Shown: positions 10,601-22,440 of the stretch, piece after piece | Position numbering within the stretch: the first letter of the stretch is position 1 | Layout of the letters: every line of letters begins with the position of its first letter | Assembly: GCF_029784165.1 (NCBI RefSeq) | Contig: NC_073695.1 | Span: 92,015,902 to 92,079,901, forward strand | Origin: Wyeomyia smithii | Taxonomy: Eukaryota; Arthropoda; Insecta; Diptera; Culicidae | Direction: 5' to 3' | Length of the DNA stretch: 64,000 nucleotides | Notes under the pieces: generated by a model | The model's database searches: none | Seen by the model: the letters and a program-made list of their open reading frames with translations, nothing else | What the model was told of the DNA's origin: nothing | Made by a program: the position numbers and the translations under genes

Positions 10601-12874
10601 TTCGACAAAATCAATGATCAAAACAAACCGGTCTGGCTGGTATAATATTACATAACCTAACTTTTAGGTCATGCTCAATGTTGTTCTAAACTGTAATTCA
10701 TTTCCATATTAGCAACGCAGCCTCTGTCGAATAGTTAAGGTGAAACGAGTGAAACTGGTCGGTGTTTTTTTTTTCATGCAATATTGAGGTTAGATTTCTT
10801 TTCACTTGACAATTTTGAACGTGAAAATCTCAGCTTCTGCCAGGGTACGTTAATGACAAGGTATTCTGGACTGACCAGTGCATCAGTAGTAGCGAGGCTC
10901 TGATGTGTTAGCTTTGCAAGTTGCATGGAGTTGTATAGAAAACTTGACTAAATTGGTTTATTTTTGTTCTATTTTAGTTTAATGTACATATTTGTTCATT
11001 GCAGCGTAAAGGAATTCAATCTTGGGCTTCTTTTAAATCTAAACATTGGGTTATTTAGAGTGCCTGTAGGAGTAGACTCCCAGATTTGAATGATTTTCGA
11101 CAAAATTATGCAAAATTCGAGCAAGGAGTTTCACCTTAAATAAACAATCATATATTACGTGACGCGGAACCTCACCTGAGTGCGTTACGTAATATTTAAG
11201 TAAACCCTTATCTGTTTTAAAACATATAAACTGAATGTTATATGATACATAATGAGTAATGAGACAGAAATCATAAAAATCTAACGGGTCTAACAGAAAA
11301 CATAGGTTTATTTTTAATACACAAAAGGAAGCATTTAAAAAGCTGAAAATTACATCAAATTTACAAACTTACACAATATAATTTATTTTACTAGGACATT
11401 ACTCGACTGGAAGCTTCGATTGATCGTTTTAGCAAGCAGATTGCCCGACAGAGAGATGAATTGAATCGCTGGACCAAACGATACAAAGATGCTTATAAAA
11501 GTCTGAAAACACTTCGCACGGAAGTGGACTCGTCTGAGGTCGCCAACTCCCTCAATGCTCACTTCAAAGCGAAAGAACAAGAACTTGCCGTTGCCAAATC
11601 TCATCTTAAGATGATTCACGTGGTAAAAATTAATCAAATCTATGTCGACGAAAACCGACAGTGGGAAAAGATTTCTCAGCTGAGTGCCGATATTATTCAG
11701 CAGAACTATTTACTGCTAAGAAATATGGACTGCCTGGACAATACTACATTGGAGAAAATGGAAAAATTGATACGTTTGAACCACTGTCAACGAGGAGTGA
11801 AATTTGCTGACGACAACGACAATGATGAATTAACTAAAGAAAGTAACGTTAACGATACGAGCATAGATGATATTACGAATCTCTCTGACTGTGCTGAGAA
11901 GGGAGACGTCGATGATGATGAGGAAGTGGATTTAGGAGTCAAGCGGCTAAAAACGGATGATGATGCAATGGATACCGAACAGGACGCGAAAAGTTACAAA
12001 AACGAAGCAAATTTGGTAGAATTTAAAAAACCCAAACCTTTACGCCCCTTGAATTTTAAAGCACAAAGTTTGAGTGTGAAAACAACTGTTACCCGTAAAA
12101 CACCCACTAAAGCTCAGAAAACAACTACAATCACGCAATTTAAAGTGCCAAAACTAGTTCTAAGTGGTCCATCGAAACCATCCAGTGCTAAAAAGCGCCC
12201 CAATCTATCGCATTCTTCAACATCATCCAATGATGCCAGTGATTGTTCCGACGGACCCGATGAAAACGTTGAAAATGTAAACAGCACATTCCGTATCGAT
12301 TCGCCGAAAAACTCTGCTAGCTCGCTGTTTTCAAATGTGCTGGTAGAAAGTAAATTGGATCCAAAAGTTTTGAACAAAGGTATTTTGTAAAGCATATTTT
12401 ATTATGTTTCAGCTTCTAATCGTTTTTGTTTTCTTATCACTTTTTTTCAGTACTTCGTCGCGCGTCCACTAAAGGTAATGTCATTTCTAAAGTCACCTTA
12501 ACGCTAAATAAGGAAAATCGTAAAATCAGTCCCAAACGAGTAGGAAAAAGTCCAAGACCGTTGCTACGAACAACAAGTCGAAGTAGGTATATCTAAAACT
12601 TCTTAACTTTTTTTTTCTTTTCAAATTATTTTTTTATTATTAAGATTTTATCCTGTTGTGTAGTTATATAAATTTTAAGGCCGCTATTGTTCTTTATTAC
12701 ACAGCGCATACTTCAGCTGCCAACGTTATCAATAGGTACCGAATGATGAAGGCTGGAGCAATAGCAGGTTCCTCATCGATAATGCGACCTCCTATCAGTA
12801 CAACTACATCAACAACTACGAAACAAGGTTACGACAGTGACGGAGATCGAAAAGGTCGTTCTGGAAAGAAATAA
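7687..12874 (+). CDS. Klp67A: Kinesin-8 motor protein (Klp67A/KIF18-like), five exons
   Basis: Exons by in-frame GT-AG junctions: 7687-7773, 8418-9725, 11395-12379, 12451-12582, 12705-12874, giving about 893 residues, close to the family's usual 800-900. The N-terminal motor (about residues 5-345) has VAVRVRPF, the ATP-binding P-loop GATGAGKT (108-115), switch I SSRSH (219-223) and switch II DLAGSE (249-254). A coiled coil follows (about 355-385, continuing in exon 3), then an acidic stretch and a basic Ser/Thr-rich tail. Kinesin-8 motors walk to microtubule plus ends and depolymerise them, limiting spindle length and aligning chromosomes. Assignment to kinesin-8 rests on the motor text and overall length; Klp67A is the Drosophila member. 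The junction 12582/12705 uses the donor AA|GTAGGT, because the next possible donor gives a stop. The second intron contains MRRF on the opposite strand. Confidence 0.9.
9743..9748 (-). promoter_or_regulatory. Poly(A) signal of MRRF beside a kinesin splice donor
   Basis: AATAAA on the minus strand lies just downstream of the MRRF stop and 18 bases from the kinesin exon 2 donor (9725/9726). Cleavage 10-30 bases further would place the MRRF 3' end on or inside kinesin exon 2, so the two mature transcripts would touch or overlap in antisense. Confidence 0.6.
9767..10549 (-). CDS. MRRF: Mitochondrial ribosome recycling factor
   Basis: A single-exon 260-codon gene inside kinesin intron 2 on the opposite strand. 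Residues 1 to about 75 are a basic, Ser-rich, acid-poor leader typical of mitochondrial import, followed by the Lys-rich 'KSKDKKKEKKG'. From about residue 85 the text follows bacterial RRF: a long helix with a MEKSISTMKEEY core, the β-domain with 'IETLNVSFEGKDYQLQELG', 'LNPQQDGTTLYIPVPKVTREHRE' and the C-terminal three-helix part ('KNAKTLFIKCRD...QNQAIKKVKK'). The protein splits post-termination mitoribosomes together with mitochondrial EF-G2. The length fits animal MRRF (about 260). The ATG at 10549 begins the targeting leader and is the only sensible start. The gene probably uses its own promoter within the host intron. Confidence 0.93.
   Translation of the reverse strand: MIRNRFSLLSKVICSTYFVSSESVQAKLCICTQNIKLLPVPSLQHNQIRNYAKSKDKKKEKKGPAAKVHINEEQLAEVINVNALRTVMEKSISTMKEEYIKNLSLRSATGAIETLNVSFEGKDYQLQELGQVVRKNPKTVVVNLVSFPQTIPAVLQALHKSGMNLNPQQDGTTLYIPVPKVTREHRESLSKNAKTLFIKCRDTVKDAQNQAIKKVKKQTDISEDLSFQVQAQITMIANEYIKEAEKIMEVKQTELLGDKS
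10735..11139. repeat. MITE with TTAAGGTGAAAC termini
   Basis: TTAAGGTGAAAC at 10735 is matched by the inverted GTTTCACCTTAA ending at 11139. The enclosed ~405 bases have no coding text. It lies between the MRRF start and kinesin exon 3 inside the kinesin intron, so it may sit in or near the MRRF promoter. TTAA at both edges could be the duplicated target. Confidence 0.55.
11150..11204. repeat. Short foldback around ATATTACGTGACGC
   Basis: 'atattacgtgacgc' and 'gcgttacgtaatatt' face each other with a 20-base loop. The same kind of terminal word is at 32779-32933 ('aatacataacgcg'/'cgcgttatgtt'). Confidence 0.5.
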
Positions 12875-13049
12875 TCTACCCAAGAGTGGTTAACCTGTAT
12901 AATTGTTCGTTTGCAAACCTGTATCATTTTCGGTGTTTAAATCTACTATATGTATATTTGTAAGATTCATATTACTTTATTGCAAGTGATTGAATGAAGG
13001 TGAAAATGTTGATCGTGTTCATCTTTTAATTTTGAGGAAATTTATTTTA

Positions 13050-13055
13050 AATAAA
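13050..13055 (+). promoter_or_regulatory. Candidate poly(A) signal of the kinesin gene
   Basis: AATAAA 176 bases after the kinesin stop and just before the foldback repeat at 13086. Confidence 0.5.
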
Positions 13056-13085
13056 AGAAACTATAAATACAGAATTGGGATGTTT

Positions 13086-13964
13086 ATTAGGGTGGGACAA
13101 AAAATAAATGTTAGCTCCCATGCACTTTTCGTGCTCCTTATGGGCCCCATAACAACTGTGTAACTTATTAGATCGATCGGTGAAACGCCCGATTAGGTAA
13201 TAAAGTTTCCATACGATTTTGTATGGGAAAATCCAATTTTTCAATACTTATTCTGTAGAGATGTCAAGTTGGCTCTTAAAAAATATCAATACATGATGTT
13301 TGTAGGAAATTTTCCTGGGAAAAACTCTTCTGAAGACCGTAGGGCGCTACGATGCTTGTAGAAACAGCTATTCACCCCAAACTGATTGAATGTCTGGTTC
13401 ACGGCTCACCATTGAAATTTTCCAGCAACACTGCTACAGCATGCTGCTATTGCAAACTCGCTTAAGTATATAAGAAATAATTTCGCGGGGAATTAATTTT
13501 CAAAGTGTGATTTTTGCTCATAGTATCTTCGGGGAAGCTTCCAAGATAAATTTAAGCGATATCATTTCTCATCACATGGTTGAATTTGCAGCAGCAGCAT
13601 GATGCAGCAGTATTGCTCGTAAAATTCAATGGTGAGCCGTTCGTCAGATATTCAATCAGTCTGGGGTGATTATCTTTTTTCACAAGCAAGGTAGCGCCTT
13701 GCTGTCTTCAGAAGAGTTTTTCCTTGGAAAATTTCCTATAAATATCATGTATTGATATATTTTTAGGAGCCAACTGGACATCTCTATAGAAAAAGTGTTT
13801 TTTTCCATATAAAATCGAATGGAAGCTTTAAAAATCAGGCAATTCACCGATCGATCTAATAAGTTACACAGTTGTTATAGGACCCATAAGGATCACGAAA
13901 AGTGCATGGGAGCGAAAAAATTACACCATCGCTTTTTTCCCATATAACCGTGTCCCAGTCTAAT
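13086..13964. mobile_element. Long-arm foldback element, 0.88 kb
   Basis: It begins ATTAGGGTGGGACAAA and ends with the inverted GTCCCAGTCTAAT. The arms are roughly 400 bases each: 'cccatgcacttttcgtgctc' pairs with 'cacgaaaagtgcatggga', 'cgatcggtgaa' with 'ttcaccgatcg', and 'gagatgtcaagttggct' with 'agccaactggacatctc'. Nothing is coded in it. The 63-65 codon ORFs here are artefacts of the arms. Confidence 0.75.
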
Positions 13965-14812
13965 ATTTATAACTTATTGATTTCCGTAATAAGGTCACAC
14001 GGAAAACAATTCATGACTAAAAACCATGGGCGCCAACTTTGGGGGGTGGGGTGGCAAAGCCCTTTATGCACTCCCAACTCCCCGTCAATGACTTTTCTGA
14101 GAGACAACGGGCAACGTATTATGCAATGTTATTCGTTACAACGTTGATTACTACTAATTAAATGGGTTACTGCCCCAATGTACACGAAGTTATCGTGTTA
14201 TTTGTGGCAGTTCTGTTTTCCCATTGGAATGTACAATAAAATTGCATACCTTTGTAAGAATATATTGTTCGATATCAAAACTTGTTCCACCACAAATTAA
14301 CAAAAAATTTTAATTTTCAACGTATCTTTTATGTCACGCACCGCACCGCTAAGGATGCTCTAAACATCATTTGAGTAAAGTGTGTGAAATTTTGTTGGTG
14401 TATACAATGACAACCTCAATCGAAGTTCGCACTCTCATGGCTCTCATGCACTTATGGTTAAAATCTGTCAAAAGCAAAAGTATCCCTCTCCCTTTTTTTC
14501 TTACACAAAACCCATCATATCCATTCATACTTACGATTCATACCGAACGTACCAAACAGTAAAGATTGTTTGTCCGGTTTACCCACTTTTCGAAATTTGT
14601 GTTTGGCATCATTTGTAGGTAGAAATAAAACAAATAAACTACCGCTTCGTTAGGCACTGATTATAAACAATTTCGGTCAAGTTTATCCGGTTTATCCTCT
14701 CAGCTCAGATGCCATTCCTCATCGAGTCTCCAAAAGTTCTATTTGTGATTCTTTCGTGCATAATTTTGGTATTACACTGTCAGTACGCTAATCAGCAAAT
14801 ATTGTGAAGTAT
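13965..14812. other. Upstream region of DBR1
   Basis: Contains a G-rich stretch at about 14030-14060 and AT-rich sequence. The initiator-like 'tcagtacg' at about 14780 is the only core promoter hint. No gene is recognised. Confidence 0.4.
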
Positions 14813-16545
14813 ATGAAAATGAAAATTGCTGTAGAAGGATGTGCTCACGGAGAGTTGGAAAAGATCTACGATCTAGTTGAATCTATTCAACTCCGGGAAA
14901 AAATTAAAATTGATTTGTTAATCTGCTGCGGAGATTTCCAATCCACGAGAAATTTAGAGGATCTGCAATGCATGGCTGTGCCTAAGAAGCATTTGGACAT
15001 CTGTACATTCTACAAGTAGGTTTTGTAGATATATCAAAGTTTTATTTTCTTTTATATCTTAATGATTACAGATACTACAGCGGAGAAAAAATTGCACCTG
15101 TGTTGACTATTTTTATTGGAGGGAATCACGAAGCGTCCAATTATCTTCAGGAATTGCCGTATGGCGGCTGGGTGGCACCGAATATTTATTACCTTGGATA
15201 TGCTGGAGTAATAAATATAAATGGAATACGGATAGGAGGAATTTCAGGTATTTACAAAGGCCATGATTATCTCAAGGGTAGGTTTGAGTTCTGTCCATTT
15301 AACGAATCAACCAAGCGCAGTGTTTATCATATACGTCAGATCGACGTATTCCGCTTAAAGCAATTGACACCAAAAGTAGACATTTTGTTATCACACGATT
15401 GGCCGCGCGGAGTAACCAACTTCGGTAATAAGAAGCAGTTGGTTCGATTCAAACCTGCTTTCAAAGAAGAGATAGATGAAAATAAATTAGGGAGTCTACC
15501 ATGTGAAGATTTATTGATGACACTGAAACCACCATACTGGTTTTCGGCCCATCTTCATTGCAAATTTTCGGCGCTTATTCCACATGAAGATGGTAGAAGT
15601 ACAAAGTTTCTAGCATTGGATAAATGTCTACCTAAAAGAAGATTTCTACAGGTACTAGATATAGAATGTAGAGACGAAGAATCGGTAAAATCCAATTACG
15701 AGTTGTGCTATGATTTAGAATGGCTAACTATTTTGTATCTAACAAATCATCTAATTAGTATAAGGGGAAGTAACGGTTATATGCCAGGAGATGGTGGCTG
15801 TGAACGTTTCAACTTCACGCCTACAGAAGAAGAGAAAGAATCTTTATTGAAGAGGTTTCAAAATAATCTTCGTATTCCGTTAAATTTTGTTAGAATCGTC
15901 GAGCCGTACAATCCCACGAGTGGAATCGACTTTGATTTAGTACAACAACCAAAAGCGTTTATCAATCCTCAAACAACAGAATTTTGCGATCGACTTAATA
16001 TAGATGACCCTCTTAGACTGGCCATGTTAATGACTGGTCAAGATCTTAACACGTCCAACTATGTCGATCAGTTCACATCAAATGACTCGATTAGCTCCGA
16101 ACGAAATGATAACGCACTACTTGATGACAATAATTCCTCGAACGACGACGAACAAGAAACGCTTGAGGCTCCTTTTCAAAATCGTGCTCCACTGGCCTCG
16201 GTGTTACCTAAACCTAAATGGAGACACGATTCTACTACCACTGATGACGCATCGACTTTAGACGACTCTTCGTTATCGACTTCCAACCGCAGCATTTTCA
16301 GTTTACCAACTCCGAACAAGCAACAGAACTCGAATATGTCGGATAGTTTTGCCATTGATGAACTGAATCTTTCCAGTCCAAAAGTGTTACCCACAATACC
16401 AGGCGGGGAAGATGTTTTAAAAGTTGAGACAGGCGGCTGCGGTAAAGACAAACAGCCGGAAGTGTTAGAAACTGATGATAAGCCACCGATAAAAAAATTC
16501 AAGCGTAGGAATCAAGCAATCTACGCTAAAGAGGATAGTGATTGA
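14813..16545 (+). CDS. DBR1: RNA lariat debranching enzyme
   Basis: Two exons, 14813-15015 and 15072-16545, joined in frame through a 56-base intron, give about 558 residues (human about 544). DBR1 cuts the 2'-5' bond of excised intron lariats in the nucleus so that they can be degraded and small RNAs released. The metallophosphoesterase motifs are present in order: GCAHGE (C10, H12), CGDFQS (D41), GGNHEA (N86, H87), SHDWPRG (H176, D177) and HLHCKF (H228, H230). The Cys in place of the usual first Asp is the family signature. The DBR1 C-terminal domain follows and then an acidic, Ser-rich tail ending in the basic KKFKRR, a likely nuclear signal. Two ATGs occur six bases apart. The second (14819) has the better context and matches the usual MKIAVEG start, so two extra residues are uncertain. 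Confidence 0.95.
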
Positions 16546-17304
16546 AGCTACCAAAAAAATCCCCAATGTTCTTGAATGAACTGTTTTAACCCAGGTTTTT
16601 TTTCTAATTCTTCTCATGAAATGCAATATTTGGTGTATTATGGTTACAATAATGTTGTAGCTAAACGAGCGTTGCGCAAATGTGTGAAATTGTGTTTATT
16701 ATAATGATTTGCGTACTAACAATTGAAAAATGTAGAATATTTTTAAAAATTTAGAAAAATCGAACTAATTTGTGTACATTTTTTATTTTTCTATATTTCT
16801 GAAACTATCTGAAAGCGTCCAGTCGCAATATAATTGTGTTTTTTATTCATAGCCTATTTATACTCGTATTCTATTGACTAGCTTATCGAATAATTTCTTC
16901 ATATTGAATTCTGTATCAACACTGCTTGTCGCATTGTGTTGATAGTACATAATACACTTTTCTTTGCTTCATACAAACATACAAACATATACGTAACAGT
17001 TTTTATCATAAAACTATGCCATTTGTTGATCTCGCTTGAAATAAATTTATAATGTTTGCATGAACCCAAATTCAAAATGTGCGCGTTTCGAGTTGTGATC
17101 ATGTAAACTAAAAACTATTATTGAGGAACACCTCAATCAGGAACATCGAGAACAATTCTTGTTAATCTCATTTGTAAAACTTGCTCAAAATATGCATAAA
17201 AACCAATGTTTAGATGTAAATACAAACTCTCTTTATTTTTAGATTAAAATAATTATTAAGGCTAGGTAGCTTGTAGGTAGAAAGGCCCAAATATTCCTGT
17301 TTTA
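16546..17304. other. Shared 3' region of DBR1 and the carrier gene
   Basis: The two genes converge here. AT-rich, no coding similarity, and no repeat recognised. The 3' UTRs of both genes must lie here. Confidence 0.5.
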
Positions 17305-18246
17305 CTATGCTGTCTTACTGAAACCCTTGTTGAACACCGACAGCAACTGATCATAGATGGCAAAATAAAATGCAGATGTAAACCCGGCTTTCAAAAGAGA
17401 CGGACTTAGACCTTTATAAAAACCTCGGAGGCCTTCGTACTGGGCTACTTCATAAAGGCATTGCAGCATATGATTCGCAATAAAATGTTGTCCAAAGGTC
17501 TGTCGATTTCTGGCAAAGCCTTGTATCTGAAGGCGCTTTTTAACTAAGTCCAAAGGATAAACTAGAAGTTTTGTGCACAATCCTGCTAATCCTCCGCACA
17601 CGAACAGTTCTGTTGGTGGTAAAACAGCATTTTCGGGAAGATGCTCTAAACGTTTGACGAAAGTGCCGAACAAGTTGTAGAACATGAACTGTCCTCCCGT
17701 GAGAGGAGCTATTTGTAGCATTGCTGGCCCTAAACCACGATACAATCCACGGACACCTTCTATTTGGTATATCATTTTAACTGCTTGAAACGTGTTTCTA
17801 TAGCCCTTCCCAGGGTCTTGAGATACTAGCCTGGTTCGTATCACATCCAGTGGCATTATAAGAAAAGCGGCGAAAGATCCACTACAGGCGCCACAAATAA
17901 AATTTCTTGCTCGATCGTGGCTTTCGAGCAAGGTGATGTCACGTAGAACAACGTTCAATCTCGCATAGAATGAAAATTGTGCCACACCGTAGACAAGGGA
18001 AAGTACCTGTGCTGGATTATGTCCCTTCCAAAAGGCCAATAAGCCTTCCTCCTTGTATATGCAAGATACAGTTTGAACGATCGACCGATATTTAGAAATT
18101 TGCGAGTGAGTACTAATCGGTTCCACCTGAAGCTGCAGACGAATTTTGAGAACATCCAAGGGCTGACAGATACAACGCGTGATACAGCCAGTCATCCCGC
18201 CCGCCAAGGCAGCATATTTGATGCGGGTCTCCTTTGCACGATCCAT
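17305..18246 (-). CDS. Tpc1: Mitochondrial thiamine pyrophosphate carrier (SLC25A19 type)
   Basis: A 313-residue, single-exon member of the mitochondrial carrier family, which has three ~100-residue repeats of two membrane helices each in the inner membrane. The signature P-x-D/E-x-x-K/R occurs three times: PLDVLKIR (from residue 29), PLDVIRTR (132) and PLDLVKKR (231), each followed further on by the 'EG-hydrophobic-x-G-h-x-(K/R)G' partner ('EEGLLAFWKGHNPA', 'IEGVRGLYRGLGPA', 'YEGLRGFYKGLSPS'). The text 'AALAGGMTGCITRCICQPLDVLKIRLQLQ' fits insect Tpc1, which imports thiamine pyrophosphate for matrix dehydrogenases. The general family is certain. The substrate is by resemblance. It is transcribed towards DBR1. 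Confidence 0.88.
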   Translation of the reverse strand: MDRAKETRIKYAALAGGMTGCITRCICQPLDVLKIRLQLQVEPISTHSQISKYRSIVQTVSCIYKEEGLLAFWKGHNPAQVLSLVYGVAQFSFYARLNVVLRDITLLESHDRARNFICGACSGSFAAFLIMPLDVIRTRLVSQDPGKGYRNTFQAVKMIYQIEGVRGLYRGLGPAMLQIAPLTGGQFMFYNLFGTFVKRLEHLPENAVLPPTELFVCGGLAGLCTKLLVYPLDLVKKRLQIQGFARNRQTFGQHFIANHMLQCLYEVAQYEGLRGFYKGLSPSLLKAGFTSAFYFAIYDQLLSVFNKGFSKTA

Positions 18247-19433
18247 TCATATATCGGTTTCTCAAATTATTGTGCGTTACATCACGCACAATGCTGGTTC
18301 ATTTGTAATGTTTACCAGTAGCTGCTCTGCCAAGACTAGTGCGCGTTATTAATATTATTCAATTGCAAATAATATGTTATTTTATTTTTAAACTTTTCGA
18401 ACACACGAAATTTGATGTATTAGCAAATAGAAGAAACATTTAACAACAAAAGAACGGCGTTATTTTTCTCTGGGTGTAATTAAACGAAAAATAAGCATTA
18501 GGAACTGCAGAGATACTGATGACAGCAAACCAAACAGAAAGACTAGTGTGAATTCCCCTACCAAAATCATACCTACCTAAATTTTTGAAATCTTTCATTT
18601 TGGTAGGTGGAGAATCGGGTAGCTAAAATCCGTATTTTATTATGTTATGTGAATTCACCTACCTCATTCTAGCGACCAAAATGAAATATTTCCGATACAG
18701 ATCACTGCTAAACTAGCGCCTTTCGCAAAAGTGGCTGGTATTATAACTAATAATTTTGGTAGTTATGATTTTGGTAGGTAAGGTACGATTTTGTGAATTC
18801 ACCTACCAAAAAAAGCCGTTCATCACCTACCAATAATTTGAAATGGAAATTCTCTCAGAAACACTAACAAACTTGATACCAGGTAAAAATAATGCTTTAA
18901 GTTTTAGTAGCCAGGTTAAAAAAATGCTTGCATAGGAAATAAAAAGTAATTTTCTATTTCTTGCATACACTACAGTAACCAGATCTACTGCGGGACACCA
19001 ACTTAATTATTCAACGGGCGGGCAATTAGTTATGGTACTTATGTTAAAAATGGTATATATACGCGTTCATAGTATCAATATTCTTTTTTTTTTCAATTGT
19101 GTTTGTTTAGTAGTCCAGAATTTGTTCACGACTAAAAAACTCGTTTGTTTACCGCATTAGGCAAAATCATTTAAATTCTACATTTCTCTTTCAAATAATG
19201 GAACTGAATATTATTAGGTATCATTATTTCTATCAGAAGGTATCAAAAGCACATTAATGAGTAGAATGATACTTGACTCTCTAACCCAGTGAAAATATGT
19301 GACAACTGCTGGTTCAATTTTGATGAAACCGCTGGGCAATTCAAAGGCGCGCGGGGAACTTTTGATAAAAATGACCAGACGGTTGAACCTGTGGCGAGCG
19401 GGAGAAGGCAGGCTAGGTAGCTTGCCGAATCGG
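18247..19433. other. Intergenic with a diverged palindromic repeat
   Basis: No gene. Between about 18550 and 18820 the words 'gtgaattcacctacc' and 'ggtaggt' occur several times in both orientations, apparently a degraded foldback MITE lying upstream of the carrier gene. The rest is AT-rich. Confidence 0.45.
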
Positions 19434-20809
19434 TTTTGAAGTAGAATACTTCTCTCAGGAAGTTCGGCTACATAGGGATGTGAAATGAAAATCTAAAACC
19501 GAAAAAAGTGGAAAATATGTCCAATTTCAAATGCTAATAAATCGGTTAGTATTCGATGGATTTCCTTCGTTCTTATAGCAATAGATTGGAAAATCCTCTA
19601 AGATTCTTCCCAAAAGAAGATAATTGTAATTTTATTATTCACACTATTGTACTATTGAAAATAGTCAAGCCTTTTCAAAACGAAAAATTCGACCTCTGAT
19701 TGGTCGTTATATGACTGCTTCCCAAGCACAGTCGACAGAATGATATACCTTGCAATTGAAAACATGCTATTGGGCCTATATAAGAGCCTGTTTCAGCCGA
19801 AGCCGCTCATAATAGTTCTAGACAGCGACAACAGCAGTCGTCCTTCCTTAGCAGCAGCACTAGCCCTGTGGTTGGTCACCACGTCTCAGGAGCAGCGCGG
19901 TTCTTCTCTGCGTGTGTCGCCATAAATAAATAATTGAAGGTTAATAATTTTCTGGAATCAACACAAGCAGACATTCTGTGCGGGGTGCAATCAAATTCTG
20001 TAGTAGTTGTCTAATTTTTATCTTATTTTTTAAAAGAAAGAGTGTTTCTGGGAAAACTAGCTACATTCATTAGTAGTAAGGTGAGCTGGATGGACCGTTC
20101 ACAACGTTGACAGCAGTAGCAGCAGATATCAGCACTCAGCCTGCAGTAACAGAGGATAGCAGCGGGTTGCGCCTGTGGCTGCCTTCAAATTAAACAAATC
20201 ACTTGCCCTGTGGTTGGTCACCACGTCTCAGGCCTCTGCCAGGCTGAACGCCAACGCGAGCGATCGGGAGAGTATTTTGCCGTACATCAGCCGGCACTTC
20301 CTCTAATGGAAAAGTTGGATCATTTTGTTCAGAAGAATATTACTGTCGGTAATAATTGAAGAGTTAATAGCTTTGGGTACCAGTAGAAGTATGGTAATAG
20401 CCTCAGCGGTACTTCCGCAGCAGCCGGTACTTCCCTGAGGCCGATAAGGAGTAAATGGAAGCGGCACGGCGATACAGTTCGGGTGTGCTTAGACGCGCGT
20501 CATTTTTCGTTGTTATTATCATTCCCCACATGAAACGACGCGCTTTCGTACGAGAGCGGCGGTATTAGCGGTAGATGCATTTGCCAACACTTACTCCATT
20601 AAAGCCGTGTACAATTTTCAATGTGAAAACACCTTTCTATTGTGTTGGCCGTGCGCATTAGGCCTCTGCCGTGCTAAACGCGAAAAGCGGCGCGAACCGA
20701 TTCGCCCGGCCGTAGGTTAATGTACAGCCGTAAGTAGAGCTGTGTAAAAGTATTCTACTTCAACCTTGCGGTCGTGGCTTTGCACACAACCCTCCTGTGA
20801 TTTTTTTTA
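19434..20809. mobile_element. Second copy of the 2.2 kb element family
   Basis: Its left ~370 bases match 3340-3710 almost base for base ('gaagtagaatacttctctca' onward) and its right ~65 bases match 5505-5569 ('ttgcggtcgtggctttgcac'). The middle differs and is GC-richer, with CAG-rich text and phrases ('aggcctctgcc', 'gccaacgcgagcgatcggg') that recur in the hairpin at 41419-41545. No clear target duplication is seen, so this copy is older or rearranged. Confidence 0.6.
19699..19784 (+). promoter_or_regulatory. CCAAT/TATA promoter-like module, copy B
   Basis: ATTGGTCG at 19699 and TATATAAGAGCC at 19777, spaced as in copy A, followed by 'gccgaagccgctcataatag' as in copy A. No gene follows. Confidence 0.45.
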
Positions 20810-20846
20810 ATCTACATTTTTCTTTCAGAACAATGTTGGGTTACTA

Positions 20847-21157
20847 CTCTGGCGTAGCGTGGTGGGGGCGGCTGTGGCCGTCCGCCCCGGGTGTCACCCT
20901 CGAGGGGGTGACACTCATGAGGAAAATTTTGATACGTGTCGATATTATATAAATTTGCTAAATTTGCTCCTAAGAGTATAATCTCAACCAATTTTTCGAA
21001 AATGGGTAGATTTAGTGCAGTTGAAAACGAATGTTCTAACTCTCACAATTTTTAATAACAAAAAGATAACACTGCAACCTGGTTGGGGTGGCACCCAAGG
21101 GGGAAGGGTGACACTCAAATTTTCCGCCCCCGATGTCACCCAGTCACACTACGCCAC
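20847..21157. repeat. MITE with GGCGTAG termini and 10-bp flanking repeat
   Basis: The direct repeat TGGGTTACTA flanks the block at 20837-20846 and 21158-21167. The ends are inverted (CTCTGGCGTAGCG and CTACGCCAC). The inside is rich in 'gtgtcaccc' and its reverse, so the element iterates a short word. Confidence 0.65.
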
Positions 21158-21399
21158 TGGGTTACTATCAGACGGATTTCGGCTGAACTTAAACTTAATA
21201 CTCTGTTACATAACAAACTTGTTTTTTGGGATATTTGCATCAAATACTTCGCATGTTTGTTCAACATTAAATCTAATCTGTAATATTTCGTTCTAAAAGT
21301 ATCTCTTGTAGTGAAGCATATTTATCATTAATTTGGGTGCTTTCGTTTATCGCATTTCCTGAAAAAATTGCTTAATGGCACATATACCACTTTTGCTCT

Positions 21400-21500
21400 C
21401 AACGGCCCATTTGAAGTAATTCTTGTTTGTACGTCATCAGCAACTCACAGGTTTTTTTACCGCTTTTCACCAAATTTAGCGAAGCGACGGCACACCTTAT
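21400..21500. repeat. Fragment of the TTAGCG-word MITE
   Basis: The phrase order 'catcagcaactcacag', 'ttttt', 'caaatttagcgaag' matches 58085-58150 inside the complete copy. The left 177-bp array begins right after it. Confidence 0.45.
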
Positions 21501-22440
21501 CAAAAATTAGCAAAAATCTTATAACGCAGAATTTGGTCACGTTGTTTTTAAAAGTTAACTACGATCCTAAGCTTCTCAAAAAACATTGATTCATTGAGGG
21601 AGTATGATATTTGTGGCCATGAGAGCATATATGCGGATATATAGGTTTTTCCACATTTTTCATACATGGCCCACAAAATCGAAAATTGCAAAAATCTTCC
21701 AACGCAGAATTTAATCAAATTATTTTTAAAAAATAACTACGGTTCTAAGCTACTCAAAAAACATGACCTCATTGAAGCAGGATGGTATTTGTGGTCATGA
21801 GAGCATATGTGAGAATACATAGGTTTTCCCGCATTTTCAATAGATGGCCCACCCCATCGTAAATAACAAAACTCCCTCAACGCAGAAATCAATGAAACTT
21901 TTTTTAAACTTAATCAAGATCCTAAGCTACTCAAAAAACATTACCTCATTGAAGCAGGATGCTATTTGTGGCCATGAGAGCATATGCGAAAATACATAGG
22001 TTTTTCCACAATTTTAATACATGGTCCACCCCATCGTAAATTACAAAACTCTCCCAACGCAGAAATCAATGAAACTTTTTTTAAACTTAACTAAGATCCT
22101 AAGCTACTCAAAAACCATTACCTCATTGAAGCAGGATGATATTTGTGGTCATGAGAACATATGTAGGAATACATAGGTTTTCTCACATTTTTAATACATG
22201 GCCCACCCCATCGTAAATTACAAAACTCTCCCAACGCAGAAATCAATGAAACTTTTTTTAAACTCAACCAAGATCCTAAGCTACTCGAAAAACATTACCT
22301 CATTGAAGCAGGATGATATTTGTGGTCACGAGAACATATGTGGGAATACATAGGTTTTCTCACATTTTTAATACATGGCCCACCCCATCGTAAATTACAA
22401 AACTCTCCCAACGCAGAAATCAGTAAAAGGATAGGCAAAA
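21500..22440 (+). repeat. Left array of 177-bp tandem repeats (5 units)
   Basis: The word AACGCAG recurs at 21523, 21701, 21879, 22056, 22233 and 22410, a period of 177-178 bases. Each unit carries 'gaagcaggatgatatttgtg' and 'gagcatatg'. Outer units are more diverged than inner ones. The same unit is found inverted at 29600-31050. Confidence 0.9.
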